Below, piece after piece: positions 1 through 6,128 of a DNA stretch of 6,318 bases. The position numbers and the translations under genes are program-made. Positions within the stretch are counted from its first letter, which is position 1; each line of letters starts with the position of its first letter. This DNA comes from Candidatus Solibacter sp. (GTDB taxonomy: Bacteria > Acidobacteriota > Terriglobia > Bryobacterales > Bryobacteraceae), in NCBI GenBank assembly GCA_026394025.1, contig JAPKZC010000258.1, positions 1-6,318 of the forward strand, in the 5' to 3' direction. Below the pieces are notes generated by a model. It was given only the letters and a program-made list of their open reading frames with translations. It had not been told where the DNA came from and did no database searches.

Positions 1-892
1 CCACGAGCGACGCGGCTACGAACTGGTAAGCGCGGGCGGCAGCCTGGAATACAGCTTTCTATTCTTCAATCTGGGGGACCTGCCCTCCGGAGCCGGAGGG
101 CAAATCGCCGCCCACCAGGCCTTCCTGCGGCGCAAGAGCTTTCGCCAGGCCGTTTCCGCGGCCATCGACCGCGATGCCATCGTCCGCCTGGTTTACCTGG
201 GCCGCGCCGTGCCGCTGGCCGGTCCGGTACCGCCCGGCAATAAAGCCTGGATCAATAACGCCCTCCCCGCGCCCACGCGTTCGGTGGAGCGGGCGCGGCA
301 GTTGTTGGCTGCCGACGGCTTCAAATGGAGCCGCGACGGCACTCTGGCGGATCCCGCGGGACGCCCGGTCGAATTCTCCATTCTGACCAGCAACAACAAT
401 CCCGAGCGGTTGCAGATGGCCACGCTCATTCAGGACGACCTGAAGCAGATCGGGATGAGGGTCACTATAGTGCAACTGGAGTTTCGCAGTTTACTCCAGC
501 GCGTGCAACACAGCCGTGAATACGAAGCGTGCGTACTTTCGCTCGCGAGCGCGGACGCCGACCCGAATCCCGATATGGCGGTCTGGCTCTCCAGCGGCGG
601 CAATCACCTGTGGAATCCGGAGCAGAAGACCCCGGCGACGCCTTGGGAAGCGGAGATCGATGGCCTGATGCGCCGCCAGATGGTGACCCGGAGCTATGAG
701 GAACGCAAACGGCTGTACGACCGCGTACAGGCCATCGTGGTGGAGAACCAGCCGCTGGTGCCGCTGGTCAGCCCCAACCTGCTGGCCGGCGCGAAGAAAC
801 ACCTGGCCAACTTCCGCCCGGCGCTGATTGAACCCTATACTCTGTGGAACGTTGAACAACTGTACTGGCGCGCCGCCGGGGTCCGCCAGTGA
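1..892 (+). CDS. ABC-type peptide solute-binding protein, family 5, C-terminal part (5' truncated)
   Basis: The reading frame is open from base 2 to the TGA at 890-892, giving 296 residues; the N-terminus lies beyond the left edge, so signal peptide or lipobox cannot be judged. A GTG at 209 is internal, not the start. Visible hallmarks of SBP_bac_5 (oligopeptide/nickel-type binding proteins) are, in order, FLFFNL, a FRQAVSAAIDRDAIV stretch (the family's 'vRqAi..aiDRe.iv' block), GRAVPLAGPVPPGN, an ARQLLAADGF helix, a LIQDDLKQIGMRVTIVQLE block, and a C-terminal RKRLYDRVQAIVVENQPLVPL segment. Such proteins normally bind peptides or related solutes outside the cytoplasmic membrane and deliver them to an ABC permease. 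No permease or ATPase gene follows; instead its stop overlaps a sigma factor start by 4 bases. That makes a sensory role possible (inference). Family assignment is firm, ligand unknown. Confidence 0.9.
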   Translation, partial: HERRGYELVSAGGSLEYSFLFFNLGDLPSGAGGQIAAHQAFLRRKSFRQAVSAAIDRDAIVRLVYLGRAVPLAGPVPPGNKAWINNALPAPTRSVERARQLLAADGFKWSRDGTLADPAGRPVEFSILTSNNNPERLQMATLIQDDLKQIGMRVTIVQLEFRSLLQRVQHSREYEACVLSLASADADPNPDMAVWLSSGGNHLWNPEQKTPATPWEAEIDGLMRRQMVTRSYEERKRLYDRVQAIVVENQPLVPLVSPNLLAGAKKHLANFRPALIEPYTLWNVEQLYWRAAGVRQ

Positions 893-1458
893 GCCAGCCC
901 TCTGGTGAGTGGAGCAACACGCGCCTGGTCGCCCAATGCCTGGCTGGCGATGAGCGCTCCTGGAGCGCCCTGCTGGAACGCTACAAGAACCTGATATACT
1001 CCATCCCCCTGCGCTACGGCACGCCCCACCAGGACGCGGCCGACATCTTCCAGGCGGTCTGCCTGGATCTGTTCAACGAACTTCCGCGGTTACGCGACGC
1101 CGAAGCCTTGCAGGGATGGCTGATTCGGGTCACCACGCACAAGTGTTATCACTGGAAACAGCGTCAGATCAATCAGGAGAGCGAGCTGGATGAGGACGCA
1201 GTGGAGAAACTCAGCTCAGCCCACGCCATGCCGCCTGACGTGCTGGCCGAGGTGGAGCGGGAGCAGATGGTGCGCGAGTCGATCGGCCATTTGCCGCCAC
1301 GTTGCCGCGAGCTAGTGGAACTTCTGTTTTTCGAGCACCCGCCGATGCCGTACAACGAAGTGGCGCGCCGCCTCGGCCTGGCCACCGGCTCGATCGGGTT
1401 CATTCGCGGCCGGTGCCTCAAACGGTTAAAGAAGCTTTTGGAAGAGAAGGGGTTCTGA
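889..1458 (+). CDS. ECF-like sigma-70 family RNA polymerase sigma factor
   Basis: A 189-residue protein with the two-domain layout of ECF sigma factors. Residues about 12-92 form a sigma region 2: LVAQCLAGDERSWSALLERY, then DAADIFQAVCLDLF, then GWLIRVTTHKCYHWKQR, corresponding to core-binding and -10 recognition segments. A linker rich in acidic residues (about 93-125) follows. Residues about 130-187 form region 4, with LPPRCRELVELLF and a helix-turn-helix around 155-180 (YNEVARRLGLATGSIGFIRGRCLKRL). There is no C-terminal extension and no adjacent anti-sigma gene. The GTG start at 889 overlaps the upstream TGA (GTGA), with a weak GGGG seven bases before it, so translation is probably coupled to the binding-protein gene. 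It should direct RNA polymerase to a set of promoters in response to a signal carried by its operon partners (inference). Family is clear; the ECF subgroup is not resolved. Confidence 0.92.
   Translation: MSQPSGEWSNTRLVAQCLAGDERSWSALLERYKNLIYSIPLRYGTPHQDAADIFQAVCLDLFNELPRLRDAEALQGWLIRVTTHKCYHWKQRQINQESELDEDAVEKLSSAHAMPPDVLAEVEREQMVRESIGHLPPRCRELVELLFFEHPPMPYNEVARRLGLATGSIGFIRGRCLKRLKKLLEEKGF
1446..1452 (+). promoter_or_regulatory. Shine-Dalgarno site of the TPR-CHAT gene
   Basis: A purine-rich GAAGGGG lies inside the last codons of the sigma gene, five bases before the ATG at 1458. It supports that ATG over the open frame that extends upstream to 1302, and the TGATG stop/start junction makes termination-reinitiation coupling likely. 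Confidence 0.6.
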
Positions 1459-4334
1459 TGCCCCAGTCTGCAGGCATACCCACCAGTTTGCAGGAGTTGT
1501 TGGTGGATCTGGCACAGGCGGCGACCGCGCGGCGCCGCCGCCAACTGCTGCAACTGCACACGGACCTCTGGCGGCCGGAGACCGTCACCCGGTTCTACGA
1601 CGAGGTGGTGCGTCTGCTGCACGTGGACATAGGGCAGGCTGAGCGCATGGCCCGGGCCACTGCGCTGCTGGCGGCCCGCCTGGGCGACGATTTCTCCCGG
1701 GCCGCCAGTTTGCGCGCCATGGGCCATGTCTGCTACCGCAAGCGCAAGTACACGGCTTCGGTGGATCTCTACCAGGAGTCGCTCGCCATTTCCCAGCGTC
1801 TGGGCGACACGCTGGAGGTGGGCCGCACGCTCAACAGCTCCCTGCAAAGCCTGATTTACCTGGGCCGCTACGCGGAAGCCATGGAGCACGCCCAGCAGGC
1901 GCGCCAGATTTTCGAGCGTCTGGGAGACCGCCTGCGCCTCGCCAGGCTGGACGCCAACATGGGCAACATCCTGTACCGGCAGGACCGCTTCGAGGAGGCG
2001 TTGGAACTGTACCAGCGCGCGTACCGCGCCTTCCTCGAAATCGGCGAGCCGCAGGATGTCGCCATCTCGCTGAAGAATACGGCTACCTGCCAGATCAGCC
2101 TGAACGATTTCCGCGAAACCCTGGCGACCTACGGACAGGCGCGCACCTACTGCGTGGAGCACGAGATGCCGATGTTGGTGGCGGTGGCCGACTACAACAT
2201 CGCCTACCTGTACTACCTGCGCGGCGAATACACGCAATCGATCGAACTCTATCGCGCGGCCCGCGAGGACTGCCGCAGCTTGGGAGACGCCTATCGCGAG
2301 GCCCTCTGCGATCTGGACCAGTCGGAGATGTACCTGGAGCTGAATCTGAGCGAGGAAGGCTCGCACCTGGCCGGGCGGGCGCGGAAAGCCTTTCTCGAAC
2401 TCGGGATGGAGTACGAAGCAGCGAAAGCCCAAACCAACCTGGCCATCTCACTCACCCACCACGGCGATTCCGCCGTGGCGCTGCGGCTTTTCGATGAGGC
2501 GCGGCAGCTCTTCGATCACGAAAACAACCGCGCCTGGATCGCCACGATCGATCTTTATCAGGCCCTGGTTTACTTCCAGGACCACCGCCTCGACGACGCG
2601 CTCGAGTTCTGCCAGCGGGCGCTCGACTTCTTCGCGCCTTCGCCCTTGTTCACCAAGAGCGTGCTGTGCCAGTTGCTGCTGGCCCGCATCCACCTGGATC
2701 GCGGCCAGCATGCACAAGCCAGGCAGGTCTGCCTGACCGCCCTCGACCGGCTGCAACAGGCGGAAACACCGGCGCTCAGTTACCAGGCCTGGTACGTGCT
2801 CGGGGTGATCGAAGAGGCCCTGGGCGCGCCGGAAGCCGCCTATCAGAGCTACCTTAAGGCGCACTATCATCTGGAGAACCTCCGCAGCCATCTGAGAGCG
2901 GAGGAAATGAAGATCGCCTTCCTCAAGGACAAGCTGGAAGTCTACGAAGCGCTAGTGCGCATGTGCCTCGCCCGGGACCAATCACAGGACACTCTGGAGA
3001 CCACGTTCGGCTACATCGAACAGGCCAAGTCGCGCAGCCTGGCCGACCTGATTGCATTTCGTTCCCAGGGGCTGCCGGCTTCGCGGAAGACCGAGCGTGG
3101 CCTGGTGGATCAGGTCAACACCCTGCGGGGCGAACTCAACTGGTACAGCCGCACGATCCAGCTACAGGAAGGCCGCGCCGCCAATCTGATGGCGCCGCAA
3201 CTGGTCAAACTGCGCCGCGCCGCCCGCGATTGCGAGCAGCGCCTGGTGGAATCCCTGGCGAGCTTGCGGGTGGACGACGCGGAGTTTTCGAATCTGCAAA
3301 CGGCGGGCTCAGTGCCCATTGAAACCATCCGCGCCTGCCTGCCCGAAGGCGCGTTGCTGCTACAGTATTACTGCGTCCGGGACACGTTCCACGCCTGCCT
3401 GCTCACGCGGGACAGCCTCAAGATTGTGCCGGTGGGGAGCGCCTCGACTTTACGGCGGGTGCTGCAACTTCTGCGCTTCCAGCTCTCCAAATTCCGCCTT
3501 GGCCCGGAGCACGTAAAACACTTCCATCACCAGTTGATGGACGCCACGAACGCCCATTTGCACAAGTTTCATGAGCAACTGATCGCGCCGATTGCAGACC
3601 ACCTCGAGCGCGCCAGCCACCTGATTATCGCGCCCCACGATTTTCTGCATTACCTGCCCTTCCACGCGGTGCCCGACGCCCGGGGACAGGCGCTGGGCGA
3701 CCGGTTCACCGTCTCCTACACACCCAGTGCCAGCGTCTACTACCTTTGCTCCAGCAAACAGGCCGGCCCTTCGGGGGGATCGCTCGTGCTGGGCGTTCCA
3801 GACCCGACTGCGCCGCAAATCGAAAGCGAAGTGCAGGCCGTCGCCGGCGTGCTGCCGGATAGCGAGGTCTATCTGGGATCGGCGGCCACCGCACGGGTGC
3901 TGCGCGAGAGAGGGGCACAGAGCCGTTTGGTGCACATCGCGACCCATGGGTGGTTCCGCCAGGACAACCCGATGTTCAGCTCCATCAGCCTGGGCGATTC
4001 CCATCTCAACCTGTTCGATCTTTACCAATTGGACCTGCCCTGTGAACTGGTGACGCTGAGCGGCTGCGGCACCGGCCTCAACATGGTGGTGGGCGGCGAT
4101 GAACTGCTCGGCCTGGTTCGCGGACTGCTCTACGCGGGCGCACAGGGCGTGCTGGTGACGTTGTGGGACGTCAACGATGAGAGCACGGCGGAGTTCATGA
4201 AGCTCTTCTACGAAGCCCTAAAGACGAACAAGAATAAGGCCCAAGCAGTCCAGGAGGCGATGGCGGAAATCCGCCGGAGGTATGCCCACCCCTATTACTG
4301 GGCGCCGTTCGTCCTGGTGGGCAAGTATCTGTGA
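1458..4334 (+). CDS. TPR-CHAT protein (caspase-like protease domain with tetratricopeptide repeats)
   Basis: A 958-residue protein. After a short helical N-terminus, residues about 80-475 are successive TPR-like helix pairs with a period near 40 (examples: RYAEAMEHAQQARQIFERLG, RFEEALELYQRAYRAFLEIG, EYTQSIELYRAA). An amphipathic linker (about 475-615, with RAEEMKIAFLKDKLEVYEAL) leads to the CHAT domain, about 618-958. The domain shows the LIIAPHDFLHYLPFHAVPD block (722 onward), the catalytic His in VHIATHGWF (His830) and the catalytic Cys in LSGCGTG (Cys870), then GGDELLGLVRGLLYAGAQ, VTLWDVND and the C-terminal AHPYYWAPFVLVGKYL. Both dyad residues are intact, so an active cysteine protease of the caspase/separase-like clan is expected. 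No signal peptide or membrane segment is seen; it is probably cytoplasmic. TPRs usually bind protein partners, and coupling to the sigma gene makes that sigma or an undetected regulator a candidate partner or substrate (inference). The last 16 codons are repeated at 6086. Confidence 0.95.
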   Translation: MPQSAGIPTSLQELLVDLAQAATARRRRQLLQLHTDLWRPETVTRFYDEVVRLLHVDIGQAERMARATALLAARLGDDFSRAASLRAMGHVCYRKRKYTASVDLYQESLAISQRLGDTLEVGRTLNSSLQSLIYLGRYAEAMEHAQQARQIFERLGDRLRLARLDANMGNILYRQDRFEEALELYQRAYRAFLEIGEPQDVAISLKNTATCQISLNDFRETLATYGQARTYCVEHEMPMLVAVADYNIAYLYYLRGEYTQSIELYRAAREDCRSLGDAYREALCDLDQSEMYLELNLSEEGSHLAGRARKAFLELGMEYEAAKAQTNLAISLTHHGDSAVALRLFDEARQLFDHENNRAWIATIDLYQALVYFQDHRLDDALEFCQRALDFFAPSPLFTKSVLCQLLLARIHLDRGQHAQARQVCLTALDRLQQAETPALSYQAWYVLGVIEEALGAPEAAYQSYLKAHYHLENLRSHLRAEEMKIAFLKDKLEVYEALVRMCLARDQSQDTLETTFGYIEQAKSRSLADLIAFRSQGLPASRKTERGLVDQVNTLRGELNWYSRTIQLQEGRAANLMAPQLVKLRRAARDCEQRLVESLASLRVDDAEFSNLQTAGSVPIETIRACLPEGALLLQYYCVRDTFHACLLTRDSLKIVPVGSASTLRRVLQLLRFQLSKFRLGPEHVKHFHHQLMDATNAHLHKFHEQLIAPIADHLERASHLIIAPHDFLHYLPFHAVPDARGQALGDRFTVSYTPSASVYYLCSSKQAGPSGGSLVLGVPDPTAPQIESEVQAVAGVLPDSEVYLGSAATARVLRERGAQSRLVHIATHGWFRQDNPMFSSISLGDSHLNLFDLYQLDLPCELVTLSGCGTGLNMVVGGDELLGLVRGLLYAGAQGVLVTLWDVNDESTAEFMKLFYEALKTNKNKAQAVQEAMAEIRRRYAHPYYWAPFVLVGKYL

Positions 4335-4392
4335 ATGCGGTACGGGGCTGGGTGTGCGACATGGAGGTGGAGCGGCGAGGTCGGCAATCCGA
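4283..4392 (+). repeat. Long direct repeat, left copy (3' end of the CHAT gene plus flank)
   Basis: This 110-base stretch covers the last base of a Tyr codon, the final 16 codons and stop of the TPR-CHAT gene, and 58 bases of non-coding flank. It recurs at 6085-6194 in the same orientation, offset 1802 bases. By direct comparison the first 78 bases (4283-4360) are identical, and four mismatches follow at 4361, 4365, 4366 and 4383. Similarity stops sharply on both sides. The right end falls within an imperfect hairpin (AATCCG 4386-4391 pairing with CGGATT 4405-4410). Confidence 0.97.
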
Positions 4393-4476
4393 TGGGACCA
4401 TCCCCGGATTGGGCGGACGGCAGGCCCTGGCGTTATGCTGGAGCGCACATGGAAGCGGTGGGTTAAACTTGAGTGC

Positions 4477-4758
4477 GTGACGTTTGAGTGGGACGCTCGA
4501 ACAGCGGCGGCGAATTTCAAGAAGCATGGTGAAGCTTTTGAGGATGAGTCTTCGGTGTTCTTTGACCCGCTTGCGATGACGTTCCCAGACCCTGACCATT
4601 CCTTGGACGAGAACCGGGAGATCACCCTGGGCTATGCAATGAAGAGGGACATGCTCTTCGTTTCACACTGCCAGCGTAGGGAACGGATTCGGATCATTAG
4701 CGCGCCGCCTGCAACGCGGACGGAGCGAAGACAGTATGAACAAGGAATCGGCAGTTAA
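4477..4758 (+). CDS. brnT: BrnT-family ribonuclease toxin of a type II toxin-antitoxin pair
   Basis: From the GTG at 4477 this is a 93-residue protein, the usual BrnT length, opening with the family's TFEWD...AANFKKHG motif. It continues with FEDESSVFFDPLAMTFPDPD, HSLDENREITLGY, FVSHCQRRERIRIIS and ATRTERRQYE, the conserved C-terminal block. BrnT proteins adopt a RelE-like fold and inhibit translation by cleaving RNA; a small antitoxin neutralises them and usually represses the operon. An in-frame ATG at 4435 would add 14 residues not typical of the family, and it lies within a possible -10 hexamer (TATGCT, 4434-4439), so I prefer 4477, although no strong ribosome-binding site precedes it. 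The residue after ISA, normally Arg in this family, is Pro77 here. A hand count over 4501-4620 gives about 54% GC, against 67% in a sample of the CHAT gene, consistent with transfer. The downstream antitoxin gene overlaps by 23 bases. Confidence 0.85.
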   Translation: MTFEWDARTAAANFKKHGEAFEDESSVFFDPLAMTFPDPDHSLDENREITLGYAMKRDMLFVSHCQRRERIRIISAPPATRTERRQYEQGIGS

Positions 4759-4978
4759 ACGCGGTGATGAAATGCGCAAGGAATATGATCTCTCGAAATT
4801 GGCGGGCGGCGTTCGAGGGAAATACTGTCGTCGGGTGGCGGCCGGGACGAACCTGGTGTTGATTGAGCCGGACCTCGTCAACATGTTTCCCGATAGCGAG
4901 GCCGTGAACCGCGCGCTCCGCGTGTTGGCCGACACAGCTCAAACTGCAAATGCCTCAAAACGCCGGCGCTCGCGTTAA
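4736..4978 (+). CDS. Small antitoxin-like protein paired with BrnT
   Basis: An 80-residue protein starting at ATG 4736 inside the toxin gene (23-base overlap), preceded by CGGAG at a loose spacing. An in-frame ATG at 4772 (codon 13) could also be used. The sequence reads MRKEYDLSKLAGGVRGKY, then GTNLVLIEPDLVNMFPDSEAVNRALRVLAD, and ends in a basic KRRRSR tail. This pattern, with a short beta-strand followed by an acidic 'PD...FPDSEAVN.AL' helix, resembles small CopG/ribbon-helix-helix-like proteins that accompany BrnT toxins. It is not a textbook BrnA, so I give no symbol. Expected role: bind and neutralise the toxin and perhaps repress the pair's promoter; the DNA-binding part is inferred from family and position only. 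Toxin-before-antitoxin order matches brnTA operons. Confidence 0.72.
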   Translation: MNKESAVKRGDEMRKEYDLSKLAGGVRGKYCRRVAAGTNLVLIEPDLVNMFPDSEAVNRALRVLADTAQTANASKRRRSR

Positions 4979-5163
4979 TCTGACCGACGCTGGCGCCCGA
5001 TAGATCGGAAGGCCTACCCCGCGCTTCTCAGAAGACGGTTCGGGGCCAGCAGTGTACGAGTGGGGGACGGTTCGCGCATTGCAGATCCACGGCCCCGCGC
5101 CGGGACGGCGTCGAAGGAGCGGCGATCGGCCAGGGCACGGGCCGGAGCCGGTTTCTGCACGTC

Positions 5164-5898
5164 CTAGACTGCGGTGCCGGAGCGCCAACTGGAGTCCCAC
5201 CCGAACGACGCGATGGCTTTGTCGCTCAACGTTGCCCCGTCTGACTCGGTGACATTGTAGATCCCACGCTCGCCTCGCGTGACGGCCAGTTCGGCCGCCT
5301 TGGCGGCAGCATCGACATGCACGGACCCAGGGGCGATGGGGGCATCAAATCCCGTGCCAGGCCCGTAAATCAACCCATAGCGGAGGACAATCCCTTCGAG
5401 CGGCGCCTCGATGACCTGGCGTTCCAGGCTGAGCACTCCCTGCACGGTCTCGCCATAGGCCGGATGTGTCACCGGCAACAGCGGGTCCGTCTCCCGATGT
5501 GGTTCTGCGCCCTCGTCATAGATGAAAGAGATGCTCTGGGCGATCAATCGTCCGGCGCCGGCATGCAGGGCGGCGGCAACAAGATTGCGGGTGCCAACGT
5601 CCCGAAGGCGGGCATTGCGCGCAAGTGCGGCCGTCATTTTGCTCGCTTCCAGGGCGTAGGGCAGGTCGGTGAGTTGGTGGATCACGACCTCCGGCAGGAT
5701 CTCGTAAAGATGATTCCGCAGGGCATCCGCGTCGAACACGTCGACCACGACCGGTTCGACTCCAGCCAGCCTCAATTCCGCGGCCTTATCCCCGGATCGA
5801 GTGGAGCCGAACACACGCCATCCGTTCTCCAGAAGGAGGGGGACGAGGCGCCGGCCGATGGCGCCGGAAGCGCCGGCAAGGAAGACACATGCGGTCAT
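5164..5898 (-). CDS. NAD(P)-dependent epimerase/dehydratase-like protein (atypical SDR)
   Basis: A 244-residue protein on the minus strand. Its N-terminus has the Rossmann nucleotide-binding motif GASGAIG (residues 9-15), and Arg34 at the end of the second strand (GSTRSG) favours NADP. Other extended-SDR signatures are VVVDVFDADAL (51-60), the VVIHQLTDLP strand (71-80), GTRNLVAAALHAG (102-114), ISFIYD (123-128), LRYGLIYGPGTGFD (172-185) and a C-terminal VHVDAAAKAAELAV...GIYNVTESDG. The catalytic YxxxK is not intact: Tyr148 is followed by Val152 where Lys is expected, as in atypical SDRs, so substrate and reaction cannot be named. The start is ATG 5898 because GGAGA (complement of 5905-5909) lies six bases upstream; an ATG at 5904 would touch that site. 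It converges on the toxin-antitoxin pair across 185 bases in which I see no clear terminator. Confidence 0.88.
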   Translation of the reverse strand: MTACVFLAGASGAIGRRLVPLLLENGWRVFGSTRSGDKAAELRLAGVEPVVVDVFDADALRNHLYEILPEVVIHQLTDLPYALEASKMTAALARNARLRDVGTRNLVAAALHAGAGRLIAQSISFIYDEGAEPHRETDPLLPVTHPAYGETVQGVLSLERQVIEAPLEGIVLRYGLIYGPGTGFDAPIAPGSVHVDAAAKAAELAVTRGERGIYNVTESDGATLSDKAIASFGWDSSWRSGTAV

Positions 5899-5904
5899 AG
5901 GCAT

Positions 5905-5909
5905 TCTCC
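5905..5909 (-). promoter_or_regulatory. Shine-Dalgarno site of the SDR-like gene
   Basis: On the minus strand GGAGA lies six bases before the ATG at 5898 and directly abuts the alternative ATG at 5904. It decides the start in favour of 5898. Confidence 0.65.
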
Positions 5910-5951
5910 GTATTCGCGGGCAGTTGTCCACTTCAAGCCTGTCACCCCACG

Positions 5952-5980
5952 AGGGAGGCGGCATGGCTGCCTCCCTTTTC
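5952..5980 (+). terminator. Terminator-like hairpin with T-run on the plus strand
   Basis: Bases 5952-5962 pair with 5966-5976 to give an 11-bp GC-rich stem (one G-T wobble, 5960 with 5968) and a three-base ATG loop. TTTT (5976-5979) closes and follows the stem, so it reads as a rho-independent terminator only on the plus strand. No plus-strand gene ends here: the nearest gene (5164-5898) runs leftward, and the hairpin would lie in its 5' leader or promoter region. It may be a relic of a lost gene, a barrier to rightward read-through, or a leader hairpin of the minus-strand transcript. Confidence 0.55.
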
Positions 5981-6081
5981 TATGAGGCGCGAGGGTTGGC
6001 GGCACGTTTTGCATCCAGGCGATTCCTGCCCTTAACGCCGTTCGCCTCATTGCTTGTACCAGCATACCTGTGCCGGGCCCC

Positions 6082-6128
6082 ACTTGCCCACCCCTATTAC
6101 TGGGCGCCGTTCGTCCTGGTGGGCAAGT
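6082..6128. repeat. 11-bp inverted repeat around a 25-base core
   Basis: ACTTGCCCACC (6082-6092) is the exact reverse complement of GGTGGGCAAGT (6118-6128). In the left copy inside the CHAT gene only the inner 8 bp match (4283-4290 with 4316-4323). The direct repeat begins at the outer base of this shorter 8-bp arm, and the three extra paired bases at 6082-6084 lie just outside the repeat. Confidence 0.8.

Noticed and set aside
1302..1457. Upstream in-frame extension of the CHAT reading frame
   Set aside because: It lies entirely within the sigma gene and reads as low-complexity sequence; ATG 1458 has a good ribosome-binding site and the TGATG junction.
1173..2432. Long minus-strand open frame (419 codons) opposite the sigma and CHAT genes
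   Set aside because: It is a mirror of the strong codon bias of GC-rich plus-strand genes; it shows no recognisable domain, and the plus strand carries clear conserved motifs throughout.
1458..4334. Possible CRISPR (Craspase) or gasdermin association of the TPR-CHAT protein
   Set aside because: No repeats, cas genes or gasdermin-like gene are present in the window; only the sigma-factor link is shared with the type III-E case.
4282..4476. Long N-terminal extension of the BrnT frame
   Set aside because: It overlaps the end of the CHAT gene, and the extra residues are unlike BrnT, whose conserved sequence begins right after GTG 4477.
5034..5074. 9-base direct repeat GACGGTTCG (5034-5042 and 5066-5074) between the antitoxin and SDR genes
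   Set aside because: Only two short copies in GC-rich sequence; no array, spacer regularity or linked genes to suggest a CRISPR or operator.
5317..5985. Plus-strand open frame of 222 codons opposite the SDR-like gene
   Set aside because: The minus strand encodes a clear Rossmann-fold protein here; the plus frame has no family features.
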